In this document: positions 1-11,800 of the stretch, piece by piece
Layout: each line of letters opens with the position of its first letter
Position numbering within the stretch: the first letter of the stretch is position 1
Assembly (NCBI GenBank): GCA_026873275.1
Contig: JANTUC010000008.1
Span: forward strand, 310,001-374,000
Origin: Pseudopithomyces maydicus
Lineage: Eukaryota; Ascomycota; Dothideomycetes; Pleosporales; Didymosphaeriaceae
DNA length: 64,000 nucleotides
Direction: 5' to 3'
Made by a program: the position numbers and the translations under genes
Notes under the pieces: model-generated
Seen by the model: only the letters and a program-made list of their open reading frames with translations
The model's database searches: none
Told to the model about the DNA's origin: nothing

Positions 1-1
1 G

Positions 2-166
2 CCAACAGCCGAAGACGTCTCCATGTGCTTTGGCTGCCAGTGGGTAGCGGCACGACGATCTTCGGGTGCGACCATCTATGAGGGCAATTTCGGGCCCTCC
101 GAAGAGAGCCTGTGCGGCTACGAGCCCATGATCACCGACAACGTCGACGCGATGGACATGAGCTAG
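2..166 (+). CDS. 3' end of an unidentified gene (partial)
   Basis: An open frame enters from the left edge and ends at a TAG at 164-166, giving the last 54 residues of a protein. The tail is acidic (ends DAMDMS) and holds one CxxC pair (CFGC) near the start. No stop interrupts the frame and the composition is protein-like, unlike the low-complexity DNA that follows. The family cannot be named from this much sequence. It could also be a chance open frame; the length is modest. Confidence 0.45.
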   Translation, partial: PTAEDVSMCFGCQWVAARRSSGATIYEGNFGPSEESLCGYEPMITDNVDAMDMS

Positions 167-1750
167 ACCATTGCACTTTGCCATAGCCAGACCCGGATTT
201 TCGATTGCTGTTCTCCTGTCTCCGACCTTTCGAGTTGTACGATACTGCGAATACCCCTACGTTCCAATGTTTGACTCGTTATACCTCAGCATCCGCACCC
301 CCGATCTCGACGCCTGCGCCATTGGCAGCACGGCCACCTCGTCGAGCCCTTACCTTACGATTTCACACGACCGTTTTTGTATGAAGAAACGGAGTTTTTT
401 GGTGTTCTCTGTACCGGACTGTCCGGTCCTGTTTTTTACCCCTTGCGGAGTCTCGATAGGAACTGCATCTGCATTCACCCCCACTGTTACCCTCGCTGCC
501 GGAATGCATGCGAGTTGGGGATTGGCGTTTTTTTACACTATACACTCATCCTTTTGCGGCTTGGAGGAGGATCGGAATGGAAAGCAAGGCTGCGGCGATG
601 ACATGCGTGCCTTTTTTAACGATTCCCTGATGATGAGGTTTGGGCGTGTACTTTCATCCGGTTAGGAGGACTTTGGTGTATTTTCGCGCAGCAGGCTTGG
701 CTGCGATGCATGGCATTGCCTTGCCTCGCTGCAGCTGGCATGGCATGGCACACAATTGTCGTAGTCGTAGTTGTAGAAGCTGGCGAAGTTATGACGATAT
801 GAAGATCATGATGCCCTCCCTGATGATAACATATTTCGTCTGCGTGCCTGCGTGAATTGCTGTGCTGGACCCTGAACTGAAGGACTGGACCCTGATGTGA
901 GTGAACTGGACCCTGAAAAAAAATCAACGAAGTTGTGTGTGTGCGTTTTGCAGACAGACACAGAAAAAAAAGTTGAAGAGAGATGTGGTAGAAAGAAAAT
1001 TTTATGAATTTTTTTATAAATTGGAAATTTCGAGGCGACCCGAGCTCATTGCCCCTTACAACGAGCAAGGGCCCGCGTGCTAGCCGTTTTTCGAAGTGCC
1101 CTTTTTCACGGTCGCCGGTCGGTGGGGAAACGTCGGTACCAGTGCACCAGGGCACTGCACTTGAGACGTGCGGCGTGCGGCGTGCGGCGTGTGTGTTACG
1201 TAGGGGGTATGTACATACGTACGGTACGCCGGATACGGGCGGTAACGTAAGTAACGAAACGAAACGGAGCGTAAGTATGTATGTAATGTCAGCGGTGGCG
1301 CGAGCGCGAGCGCCAGGGACGGTGGTGCCGTGACGGGGCGTGTCGGGGCGCGACGGAGGGCCGGTGGGAGTGGGGCGGGGAAGGACGGGTAGGGCGCACG
1401 GGGATGGGGTGGGAAATTGGATGGTGGGAGGAAGGATGAGGGAAGGAAGGTTGGGCGTGATGAGGTGAGAGGGGTGGGTGATAGGGGGAGGAGGGAGGGT
1501 TGTGGAGGGTTGGAAGGACATGGATACATAGAAACATAGATACATAGCACGTAGATAGATGGGGAGGAGAATTCGAGGTGGGAAGAGGATGAAGTCATTT
1601 TTTTCCCGCTTTTTTTTTTTGGCGTGGAGGAATAAAGTTTTCGGCTGGGTAGGTCGTTATATGCTGGGTTAGACGTGGTATTAGGGGGAGGCGATGGGTT
1701 GTGGGTTAATAGGGATTTACATGGAGACAAGGTTGGTGTGTGGTTCTGGT

Positions 1751-1854
1751 GCTCCTTGTTGATGAATTCGTTACGTTTAGTTGTTCTATGGCTAGCTTGC
1801 CTTTGGCTTGAGTCGGCATGACTTGTCCAGGTTCTTACAACGATAATTAAAAAC
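1751..1854 (+). repeat. Dispersed degenerate repeat, copy A
   Basis: This stretch aligns in the same orientation with 39169-39256, sharing cores such as TGAATTCGTT, TTGCCTTTGGCT, GAGTCGGCATGAC and CTTAC. Copy A carries an insertion of about 16 bases relative to copy B. Most substitutions are C-to-T or G-to-A in copy A, so it is the more AT-rich copy. The bias resembles repeat-induced point mutation, which suggests an old transposon fragment; no terminal repeats were seen. Confidence 0.65.
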
Positions 1855-2045
1855 TAAACAGGGTTGGGACAGGGTGATGAATCGCAAAGGGGACGGGAAA
1901 ATGTCGTGGACTTTGCTAGTGGCTGCTGTCGATCATCGAGGTAGAGGTACCATTCATCACGCTAATTACATAGGTAAGCCGACCATCTATCTACAACGTA
2001 CAACAGTGCAGTCGACTTGGAAACAGAAGTCTAGAGGTATGAAAA

Positions 2046-2094
<49 letters not shown>

Positions 2095-2097
2095 AAA
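2046..2097. repeat. GAAA tetranucleotide microsatellite
   Basis: About twelve near-perfect GAAA units in tandem, read directly from the sequence. It lies in intergenic DNA upstream of a weak hypothetical ORF. Confidence 0.95.
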
Positions 2098-2259
2098 TAA
2101 ATCTCGGGGTATCATCGCTGCACTTCCTACCTCGCCGCCCTACCACCTTGCCTTGAGACGACATTCCCGTCTCTCTCTAATGCCTTTGTCTAATCTTTTC
2201 GTAAACACTGTATTCACAACCATCTTCGCAGATTCTCTCTTTTCCCCCAGCCTCATACA

Positions 2260-2670
2260 ATGTCGCAGGCCTCGTATCCTGCTTCTCTCTATCCCACCCT
2301 GAACTCTATTAAACAATACACATCTTCGTACCCACCCACCGATTACACACCCACAGGCCTCGCAATTAGCACCTCCCCTTCTTCCTCCCCCTCATCATCA
2401 CCTCCACCCCCACAACACCTCAGCATCTCCGCCACCCTCACCGCTTTCTTGACACCCCCAAGCCCGCATTTCAGCACTGGATTCATGAGCCTCGAAGCGC
2501 GGGATCTTCCACCCGGCATCTTGCGCCCTTTCTTGGGTTCGCTGCTGGATTCATTGTGCAGACGCATAGTACCTGTATTCGGTGCGATGGGTCAGCGTTG
2601 CTGCTTTTCGGCCTCGGTCTCGGTCTCGGTCTCGCTCGCGATATATCTTTCGTTCGTTCTTTCCATCTGA
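2260..2670 (+). CDS. Hypothetical small protein (weak)
   Basis: A 136-residue open frame starts with ATG after a pyrimidine-rich leader. It has a Tyr/Ser/Pro-rich N-terminus, a proline run near residue 50 and a more globular stretch (SLEARDLPPGILRPFLGSLL) around residues 77-96. The last 25 residues run into a TCGGTC repeat and are probably not coding, so an intron or another end is likely. I recognise no family. The frame faces the minus-strand ORF at 2780-3400, which carries a faintly similar LPPG segment. Confidence 0.3.
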   Translation: MSQASYPASLYPTLNSIKQYTSSYPPTDYTPTGLAISTSPSSSPSSSPPPPQHLSISATLTAFLTPPSPHFSTGFMSLEARDLPPGILRPFLGSLLDSLCRRIVPVFGAMGQRCCFSASVSVSVSLAIYLSFVLSI

Positions 2671-2779
2671 TCCATCTGGTCTGAAAACATGTACATATGT
2701 AGCATGTTTTTTTTTTAATCTTTTTGATCTTTGTTATCTTTTTTATTTTCATCTTTTATTTTTTTTGAGAAAGGTAGCA

Positions 2780-3400
2780 TCAGCAGAACAGCCGACCAGA
2801 TGAACTTACGCAGCAAGCATAACACAAAATAAACAAGAGAAAACAAAACGCAGCACAACAGAGCATATCGAAACCCCACTCACACTGCGCACACCACCCC
2901 GTACACAAAGCGCAAGTCTCCCTCCCATAGATATCCTCCGATAGATGCGAGAAGCACACGCATGGCTTCTGCGTCCCGATATCCATGTATGTGTCGTCCA
3001 GTATTTCAGCATCGGTGATTCGTCCGGCGGGAAGGAACACCGTGTTTTCGCGCCTGCACTTGTGGCGGATGAGGTATTTGAAGAGGGAGAGCGGTCCGGG
3101 GGGCAGGTTGTCGAGGAGGTCGGCGAGGGTGGAGGCAGCGGCGTGGAAGAGGGTGTCGGTGGGGTCGGTGGTGTGGTTGTAGGCGTACTCCGAGGTGGAG
3201 ATGGAGGTGGAGATGGAGGCGGAGGTGGAGGCGGAGATGGAGGCGGAGGTGGAGGTGGAGGTTGAGTTGGAAAGGAGGGTTGATATGGAGTTTGAGTCGA
3301 GTGTGTAGTGAGGGGCGGAGTTCGATTCCGGGGTGTAACGAGGGGTGAGTTCCGGGTTGGATGTAAGGCTAGCGTTGGAGTGGGATGGAAGGCGAGGCAT
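2780..3400 (-). CDS. Hypothetical protein, Ser/Thr repeat N-terminus (weak)
   Basis: The frame is 206 codons from ATG at 3400. It opens with a Ser/Asn-rich segment and a run of STS/SAS repeats made by the GGAGGT satellite at 3192-3264, followed by a globular-looking part (DLLDNLPPGPLSLFKYLIRH, then ITDAEILDDTYMDIG). A TATATATAG box lies upstream on the minus strand at about 3570-3580, fitting a promoter. The last 50 residues are Cys- and Phe-rich and are probably past a splice donor or not coding. A longer frame starting at 3558 in another register is mostly polyproline and is less likely. Confidence 0.35.
   Translation of the reverse strand: MPRLPSHSNASLTSNPELTPRYTPESNSAPHYTLDSNSISTLLSNSTSTSTSASISASTSASISTSISTSEYAYNHTTDPTDTLFHAAASTLADLLDNLPPGPLSLFKYLIRHKCRRENTVFLPAGRITDAEILDDTYMDIGTQKPCVCFSHLSEDIYGRETCALCTGWCAQCEWGFDMLCCAAFCFLLFILCYACCVSSSGRLFC
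3192..3264. repeat. GGAGGT/GGAGAT hexanucleotide satellite
   Basis: About twelve imperfect six-base units on the plus strand. Read on the minus strand in one frame it encodes alternating Ser/Thr, in another polyproline. Confidence 0.9.
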
Positions 3401-4599
3401 GAGAGAATGAATGTATGTCGAAGATAAGCAGTTAGGTAGGTAGATAGGTACGTATTAGACGACTGTGTCGTATGAATAGACAAATTGGCGAGAGAAAGTA
3501 GGGTGTATGTACGTATGTATGTATGTGTGTATGTACGTGTATGTTCACGAAAAGACAATCCGGACGAAAGCCCCTATATATACAACCCCATGCCTCAGGC
3601 ACCCACCTGGTGTTGACTAACCCAACTTGCCATAACTACTGTGAGTCGAACGATTGTTAAATTCAAAAGTGTGAGTCTTACTTCTTCACTTTACCACTCC
3701 CCCGGCTACTTATAGTCGCCCGTGACAAGGCTCTTACCGCCCAGGACAACGCTCGCACAAGAAATGGCAAACATCCCATTGGACCGCGAAGGAGCCAGAA
3801 GACAAGCGAAGCGGTCACCTTTCCGTCTAGAGTCTGCAGCGTAGGGGATTGCGGCGGGTTCCGCCTTGCTGCGCCCTGCAAAGTGAACGCGTGATGGCTT
3901 ACTCGCCCCCGGGGAAGCGCTGCCGGGAGGTACATGTACCACGCACCCGTCCTGACTGGGTTAAGTCCAAGATGTGTACAATGGCTGTGAGACGCTGGGT
4001 AGATGGGGGTTGCATTGCATGGGTGGATAGTCACATTGCCATTCAGGCTCCTATGGCCTTCTTTGATGACGTCTCCGCTCCATTCGCCGCTATATACGTG
4101 GCTGCTAGGAGACACTCACGTGGAATGAAAAGGCCTGATCCAGTGTTACTTGTCTTGTTTCATCCCGTTGTACCAAGACGGGAACTTCACTGCTACAAAC
4201 GAGATGGAAAAGCTCAACGCAGCTGATTCCATCCCATCCCATTTCATTCCACTCCATTCAACCAAACGAGAACCCCACCCCCAGAAACGAAAAGAAGAAG
4301 CGGTAAGAAAGGTACTTCAAGTAAAGACTAGACGAAGAAACCGAAACCACGCTTTAGCATTTTTCATCTCCCTTCCAACATACCCATACCCATACCCCAT
4401 ACATCCGCCCGCCCGCCCATCTATCCATCTCGCCATCCACCCACTCATCTATCTCTCCTGAAATTCAAGAGAAGCAGACCAAGAAAAGAACAACCGCAGT
4501 ACCCTGTACTACGCTGTACCACACTGTACCATACCACACACACTATATCACACACTATATAATACTGCACCGAAACAAATTCTAACAGATAAATAGACA

Positions 4600-4631
4600 G
4601 ATACACACACACACACACACATATATATATA
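4600..4631. repeat. AC/AT dinucleotide microsatellite
   Basis: An AC run passes directly into an AT run. Seen directly in the sequence. Confidence 0.95.
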
Positions 4632-5421
4632 ACCTCTCAAGAAAGACGCCCTCACCATCACCATCGACTCCTAACACAAACACAGACACTGCAGCCACCA
4701 GGGCGATGATAATACACACACAGACATAGACAGACATAGACACAGACATAGGCATAAACATAGACATAAACGTACTAAATGAATTTTTCTTCCTTCGCTT
4801 CGCTTCGCATCGCATCGTATCAAGCCGCAACGCAGTGGAAAACCTCGCATCGCATCGCATTTACACAGCGCTCCTCCCTTCCCTTCCCTATCCTCTCATC
4901 TCCATCTCCATCTCCTCTTACCGCACTGTGGTAAAAGTAAAAGTAAAAAACAAAAAAAAACATCGCATCGCACGCATCACAAAAGGCCCTCCCTCGCCTC
5001 CCATCCCATCCCATCCCATCCCATCCCATATCAGTGAAGCCAAACACAAACACAAACACAAACACGAACACAAACCAACCTCCCCCCTCCCTACAAAAAA
5101 AACCCCCCAAAAAAGTAAAACGTCAAAGTAAAACCGAGCCATCGAGTAAAAAAAAAAGACCTTGGAAAACTTTGCGCCGAGGCATCACTCCATCACTCCG
5201 TTCATCCCTCCATCCATCCACCCACCCACCCATACACAGGCTGAATGTGAGTTTGAAACCCCCCCTCCCTCCCCCCATACCACCTTCGTGAAGCAAGCGA
5301 GGCGGGGAGGAAAGAAGGAAAAAGAAAAAGAAGAAGAAGAAGAAGAAGAAGGTAAAGAAGGCCGAGAAGATGATTAACTAGTATTGCGCGTGAGTGAGGT
5401 TGATGTGGACATCCGGGATGT

Positions 5422-5447
5422 GGTATGTATGTATGTATGTATGTATA
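5422..5447. repeat. GTAT tetranucleotide microsatellite
   Basis: Tandem GTAT units in the 3' flank of the adenylate cyclase gene. Confidence 0.9.
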
Positions 5448-5749
5448 GTGTGTATGGTATGTATGGTAGATAGATAAGTAAGTTAAAGGAGTCGTAGACG
5501 TCGTTGGAGGTGGGGTGCTGGATAGCCAGCCAACCAGCCAACCAGCCAGATAGGTAGGTAGATAGACAGACAGACAGTAGATGGGGGTATACAGAGCGTG
5601 GCGTGGCGTGGCGTAGCATAGCATAGCATCGCATCGCATAGCATAGCATGGTACGGTATGGTCTGGCGGGGCCCAAGATTACAGTACAGGTACGTATGTA
5701 TGTATATGCGTATTTCGCGGACTTCGTGAAAGAGGCATGTCGGCAAGCA

Positions 5750-5773
5750 AGCAGGCAGGCAGGCAGGCAGACA
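5750..5773. repeat. GGCA tetranucleotide microsatellite
   Basis: Tandem GGCA units just downstream of the adenylate cyclase stop codon. A near-identical run with the same flanking AAGC and CAGACAG variants lies at 53843-53890. Confidence 0.9.
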
Positions 5774-5809
5774 GGCGGGGGCGGTTGGTCATCTCCTCCT
5801 CAAGGTACT

Positions 5810-8800
5810 TCACGCCGACGCAAACTGCTCCGCAGCCTCGGCCTTAAACTGCGCGAGCTCGGCAAGTTGCCCCTGGAGTTCGCTGATGATGTCCGACATG
5901 GGGCACGCCTGCTGGAGGAGGGAGTTCTGGCCAAAGGGGCGCACCATGTGGCGGAGGGCCAGAGTCGTGGCGCACGTCTGCATCGAGCAAGTCAGCATGT
6001 TGAACAGTAAACAAGTGGAAGAAAGGAAGGAAGGAAGGGACGTACCTCGATTCTTGATATCTGGTGCTCGACAAAGTTGATCAAGAATCTGTCCGTGATC
6101 TCGCCGCCGCGATTCTTCATGCGCTCCAGCAGGGCCGTCTCGGGGGCTTCAATTCGGGCGAGTCTGGGTTCTCGAGCGAGCTGCAGAGCATTTCGAGGCG
6201 GAGGCTCACGTTCCAGAGGTCCCACACGTTCTCCGTGTCGATCGTCAGTTGGCTGCCTGGCATCTTCTGGCCAACGCCTGGGGCGGATTGCTGAACCGAC
6301 TTTTGCTCTAGCTGTCGCTGGACGTCGAGACGACTGGCGAGAGAGTGCGGATACATCAGGTAGATGTACTCCGGATTTTCTAGACCCTTTAGACGGCGCT
6401 CGCCCAGATCCTTGACTTCGAAGCCCTGACTGCTGAGGGACCGCAGCTCCTGCCGTATAGCTTGTGACAGCTGGTCCTCGCTATATTGTTCCTCAGAGCC
6501 CGTCGAGTTGCTCCGATCACCTTCGATGTGAGTCTCAAGAAGCCGTTGAATCTCAGCGATGAAATCCGACGAAACTGTAATCTGACCTCCATCGGCGACG
6601 GACGAGATACGCGAAGCGCGATTGACCATCGGACCAAAGTAGTCCATACGCTTCGTCACAGGGTCGACTTCGCACACGGGTGTGCCCCAATGGATACCCA
6701 TACGAACGGACAGACCTCGGAAAATGATATTGCCGTTGGGATCCACGACTTCCTGTCCGTTCACGCTCTCGAGGATCTCCTGCGGCCACTGCACTTCCAA
6801 CAGCTGACTCTGAATAGTGAAGCACCAAAGGAGGGCAGATGTAACCGTTGGGAAAGCCACCATGAAGGCATCTCCTTCAGTCTTGACCTCGTAACCACCA
6901 ATGATACGAAGCTGTCGACGCATCGTCTCATTGTGCATTTTGATGGCAGATCTCATCGCCATTGGATATGTCTCCCACAGCAAGGTAGAGCTCTTGATAT
7001 CAGTAAACACCAAACTGACTTCGCCCGTAGGAGCATCGACTTCGTTGTCCAAGCGAGCAATCTTCTGGTCATTGGGCTGATTCCGCGCACGTTTACCCTT
7101 GGGCCGCAGAAAGAATTCATCTGGCGATCCACCGGGTAGCAACGATGTGCTGGCCGTGCGTGTACGAGCTCTTTGTTTGCTCTTTAAGTCTCTCACTCCT
7201 AACAACATAACCATAATCTTGTCTGTCGCACCAAACGCGATGGCAATATCACGAAGTTTCTGGGCCGCACGCATGAGATCATCGCGCTCGGAGCGCGCGA
7301 CATCGACTGCGAAATCCGGTGTGAGGTATTCCCAAAGCTCCCGGGAAGCGATCAGAATCATCTCATCAGCGTCACCCAGAGTTACGTGCGTAATGTGAGG
7401 CGACGCGATGATAGAGGGCGACATCTGAATGTAGCCAAAGGCACGCGAGACCTCCAGGACATCGTTGAGCTTTCCTTGTCGCGACACGAAACCACCGGCC
7501 TCTCGAATCCTCGTTCTCTCGGACGCCTCAGCAGGATCGTGTTTCCGTGTAAGAATTTTCTTGTCTCCGTTCGTTTGAATGAGGAGTGCTTGCGCATCGC
7601 CCACATTCGAAAGATACAACTCCATCTCTTTCAGATAAAGAACGGTAGCAACACTTCCAGAATTCAGATCTTCCTCTCCAAGATCAGGCATCGAGCCCCG
7701 TGGGGGCGCTGATACAATCTGGCCAGCGTTCTTCTCGATATAATGAGTTGCGGCGAGAGCGAGCTCCTTGTTGAGGCCCAAGTATGTACGGCGCAGCGCG
7801 TCCGCTGGGCTTTCATTAGACCGTATCTTTTCCAGCTCTTCTGCGAATCTGATCTTGAAGTTATCGTAGAGATATTTTGCAATCTTCGATCCACCGCCGG
7901 CGAGTGCTTGTCCATCGAAAAGACCAAGGATCTGTTCGTTATCATTGCTTCTAAACCGCGGGATGACCATGTCCATTGTGGAGATGTGTTCGCTCCTGCC
8001 AAGACTGTCCGCCATACCGTAGCCCATGGTGCCTACGGCCGAACCACTGGTCCTTACTCTCCTGTCTTCGGACTGTTCTGGTACCGAAGGCACCATCATT
8101 GTAACATCCATCAATCCGAGCACCCTCAAATTGATGAGCGAAGTGAAGTCAGTGAGATCTTTCCCCTCACCACGGCGCATATAGTCACCGCTTGGCTTGA
8201 TCTCCAGACGTTTGTTACCAGACAGATTGAGGTACTTTAGGTTGTGATTCCAGTTCCAGTTCCAGTCATAGGGCCAATTCGAAACATTGTATTTCAAGGC
8301 ATTGCTGGCTACATCGAGAATAGCCAGCTTGGCCACTTTGCCCAACTCTGCTGGGAGTACCTGAAATTTATTGCTGTTAATGTGTAGCACCTTAAGTGAG
8401 CTCACTTCTTCCAGATCTTCAGCTGGAAGAGATGTCAGGTCATTACCAGAAAGGTAGAGCTCAGCCAAGTGTTGCCACCGCCTGATAGTCCGAGGAGGGA
8501 TATCATATATGAGGTTGTAAGACAGATTCACTATCCTCAGTTCAGGCAGCAAGCACAGCTCGTCGAAAACGCTGTCTTCAAGTCGATTGTCGGCCAAGAA
8601 GAGATGTCGCAAAGAGCCTGCAAACGTCGTAACCATCCTGTTGGAAAGGCTAGAATCTTTACGTGAAACCGGGGTCAAAGTTCCTTCAGTGGCAGTTCTC
8701 GAGGCAAGCGAGGGTTTCCTTGCGGTGCCGGATGTGCTTGTTGAACCGTAAGAAGCCAAAGAGCCCTTGCGTGTACTAGACGCTGACGAGCTGAGATAAC

Positions 8801-11800
8801 CAGCAGATGCCTGGCTAGGGCGGCGTTGCTGGAAACCCTCCAACTTCCCTAGTTCTTCAAAACTTGGGGTTTGCGCCAGACCTGGTGTTGATGCGGGAGT
8901 GGCAGCATCCCCGTTAGTTTCCCCGTTCACCATGGAGGGCGGGGGCGCATTGCTTGGCTTCGGGAATCCATCCAGCACGTTGGAAGACACGTTGAGCGTT
9001 TCTAGTCGTCGTGCATACCAGATTTCTGTAGGCAGACGTCCTAGATTATTCTCTCGCACATCCAGGTATTTGAGCTCAGCTAACCGACCAATTTCGGCCG
9101 GAAGTTCGTCCAAGGAATTGCGAGCTACACTCAAGTGCTCCAATCGGATGAGCCTGCCTACGCTCGATGAGAGTGCACTGAAATGATTTTTGTCCAGTAT
9201 GAGCTTGGTAAGCCCTGTGATTTTAGGGAACAAGTCCTCAGGTAAGGCAGCCAGCTTCCCGGAGGCGAGGTTGAGTACCGATAATGAAGGTACCGACATA
9301 CTCATGCCGAACCGTGTCAGCGGGTTATGATTCATGTGGAGGACTCTTATCTTTGGAAAGTGCCCTTCAAAAGCTGAGATCGAGTTGTGCCCAATCATAA
9401 GATACTCCAAACGTGGAAGTTGTGACATGACATCCATACTGTTCAGCGCGTTGAACCTGACATCGATTTCCCTCAGATTGATCAGGTTGCACAGTGACGA
9501 CGGAAAACTGCCGGAAAGCTTGTTGTTGGTGGCCCACAATCGTTCCAAACATGTAAGCTGCCCAATCTTAGGCAGGCTGCTTATTGAATTGAAGCTGATG
9601 TCGAGATCCACCAGTGTTCGCACTTCGCAAAGGAAATCCGGAAACTCGCTAAGCGAATTCGAGCTTAGGTTGAGACTCCTCAACGCACGGTATTGACCGA
9701 AATATGCTGGTAATCGTGTCAAGCGGTTGTTAGACAGTCTCAGCCCCTGGAGACTTTGGAGCCTTTGCAACTGGACCTCCTCCAGGTCTTTCAGACGATT
9801 GTTCGAGATATCCAGCATTGTCAAACGGCTGGCCAAACTCAAGCTTGCAGGTAGGCGCCGCGCCTCGTTGCTCGTATACTTGATTTCCCGAAGATTGGTA
9901 CACGCCTGTATGAAATCCTTTGGTACCGCCAGAGATAAATTCCGGGAAAGATTAAGGGATATTATCTCCGTAGCTTTCTGATAAAGCGCGATAGGAATCG
10001 TTATCAGGTTTCGTCCTTGTAGGTCAATGTGGCTGAACTTTTGTATCTTTGTGAAACCCGGATCTTTTCCAAGACTGGAGTAACCGCTCAGCTTTGCCGG
10101 GATGAACGTGAATCTGCACAAATAGCTGTTATCTTCGCGTCCAAGATCCTCGAGACGATCCGAATCAGAGTAACCTGCTTGTTCCAATAGTCGTTTTTGA
10201 ATGAGCAACGGTCGTTCTTTGGCATCAAGTTGGCGAGATGTATCGTGCTTGCGCATCACTATGTGATAGTTATTCAATTCGTCTTGTAATAACGTCTTCT
10301 TGCCCAGAATTTGAATGATCTCTGAGACAGTTGTGTTCAGTGTGGCTGAGAGTGTCGCAAAAGTTGAGTCTACCCTGAAGATACGGACGCAGTATGTCCT
10401 ATTGCTGTCTTCCTCTTTCGTCACAACCTCAGCCTCGTCAAGCTCTGCATGCGGCGATCCTTCCTTGCCCTCTTCCGTGACGACTCCCCAGGATTCCGGA
10501 ATATCCCACTTCGCGTCGTCCTTGGATTCTCTAATTCGATCGTCTTGTCCAAAAGACGTACTCGGTGTTTCACCGATAGGGGTAGCCAGTGGTCTTGATG
10601 GGTTTACAACGCCAGCCATGTCATTAAGGTTGGTATCCAGGAAGAAAACATTATCGTTTTTGTTTGTGTCAGCGCTTGCTTCATTCGGATCTTTACCGGC
10701 TGGGGGCAGCTGCTGCTGCTCAACAGGCAGAGGGGCAGGTTTCCTGTGGCCAGGCCTCGTGAGTGGGAAGCGACCATGTCCTTGTTTCCCATCCTTGACC
10801 TTGTCCTTTGGATCCGTCCCTTTCCTCGTCTTTGAGCCAGAAACCATCGTCTCTGCAGGCTGGACAGGCTGCTGCAGCGAAACCTGGGAGGGTGCGTCCT
10901 GGAAAGTTTCTTGAGGTTGGCGATTGTCCTTCCTCCCTTTCCAGCGGCCTAGTAGGCCACGAGGCTTCGTGGTGCTGGGCGATCTCTGCGAATTCGGATC
11001 CCGCGACACGGCACTGAAAGCGCTAGGGGTGGGGCTAGAAGGGCGAGGGAGTAGACTCGTCTTAGATGCAAAGGCGGATCCGAGTGACGAGCCGTACTGC
11101 TGCTGTGTCTGCTGCTGATTCCGTTGAACGCTGTATGTGGAGTCCTCTCGACTTGTAGCTGGTCGTATCGGATACGGCTGGCTGATCTCAACGCGGCCTG
11201 CTCCGTTGCTGTTATTGCTGTTGTTGTCCTCCTTGCTGCGGTTATGGCGGTGCCCGGGGAACTTTAGCTTGTGATGGTGAGAGCCCTTGTTCGACCTGAT
11301 CGACTGTTGATCGGCAGAGGGTCGACCATTCTCACCTTGTGAAGAGAGCTCCTGGACCGTAAGTGTTAGTTGCATTTCTGGGTTGTTGCAGTGGTGGCAG
11401 TAGCAGGGTAGCCGCAGGGTAGCCGCAGCAGACGTCACTGCCCAGGTACCCGCTCAAACCATCACAATTACGCGGGCAATTCTCGATCGCAGTGCACTCA
11501 CCTTGTAATCCTGGTACTCCCACGGCGTCACTTCTGAAGACGGCAACGGTGTCCGTGGACGCGAGCTGACGGGCGAGCCAGGCCTGCTGCCGCCGAAGCT
11601 CCCCAGTGTGTTGTTTTGCGAATTTGCGCGATTACGGCCGCTGCGCAAAGATTGCGACTCGGTTACGTATGGGGCGACCAGGCTGGTATCCGAGTTCTGC
11701 CGCGAATCCTGCGGGAAATCCTCTCCGAAGACATTCTGCAGCCGCTTGTGGTAGCCTGGTCGGGTGCCACTGGATTTGGACCCTGTGCTGCTGACGGTGG

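Larger units (their letters stand above)
167..2259. other. Intergenic, low complexity, no convincing gene
   Basis: About 2.1 kb. The plus strand is purine-rich from about 1330 to 1620, so long proline- and serine-rich open frames appear on the minus strand; these are composition artefacts. The stretch holds a GAAA microsatellite and one copy of a dispersed degenerate repeat (1751-1854). Several short runs of T and A at 900-1020 and 1600-1620 look like 3'-flanking sequence. Confidence 0.6.
3559..5809. other. Intergenic, dense in simple repeats
   Basis: About 2.2 kb without a believable gene. It contains an AC/AT dinucleotide tract (4600-4631), CATCC repeats (5000-5029), AAACAC repeats (5041-5075), a GAA run (5325-5352), a GTAT run (5422-5447), AACCAGCC units (5522-5550) and a GGCA run (5750-5773). 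These produce long low-complexity open frames on both strands. The right end is the 3' flank of the minus-strand adenylate cyclase gene. Confidence 0.6.

Noticed and set aside
616..1730. Long Pro/Ser/Thr-rich open frames on the minus strand in several registers
   Set aside because: They arise from a purine-rich plus strand; several registers are open at once, with no domain and no conserved motif.
3678..4115. Minus-strand frame of 145 codons
   Set aside because: Composition is irregular, there is no recognisable motif, and a plus-strand register over the same DNA is equally open.
4820..5676. Phe/Val- and Tyr/Leu-rich frames on both strands
   Set aside because: They follow the CATCC, AAACAC and GTAT simple repeats exactly.
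6128..6200. A 29-nt stretch beginning GTGAGC and ending GCAG in the adenylate cyclase gene, as an intron that would repair the frame
   Set aside because: It is too short for a spliceosomal intron and would remove the conserved SLRLEMLC block.
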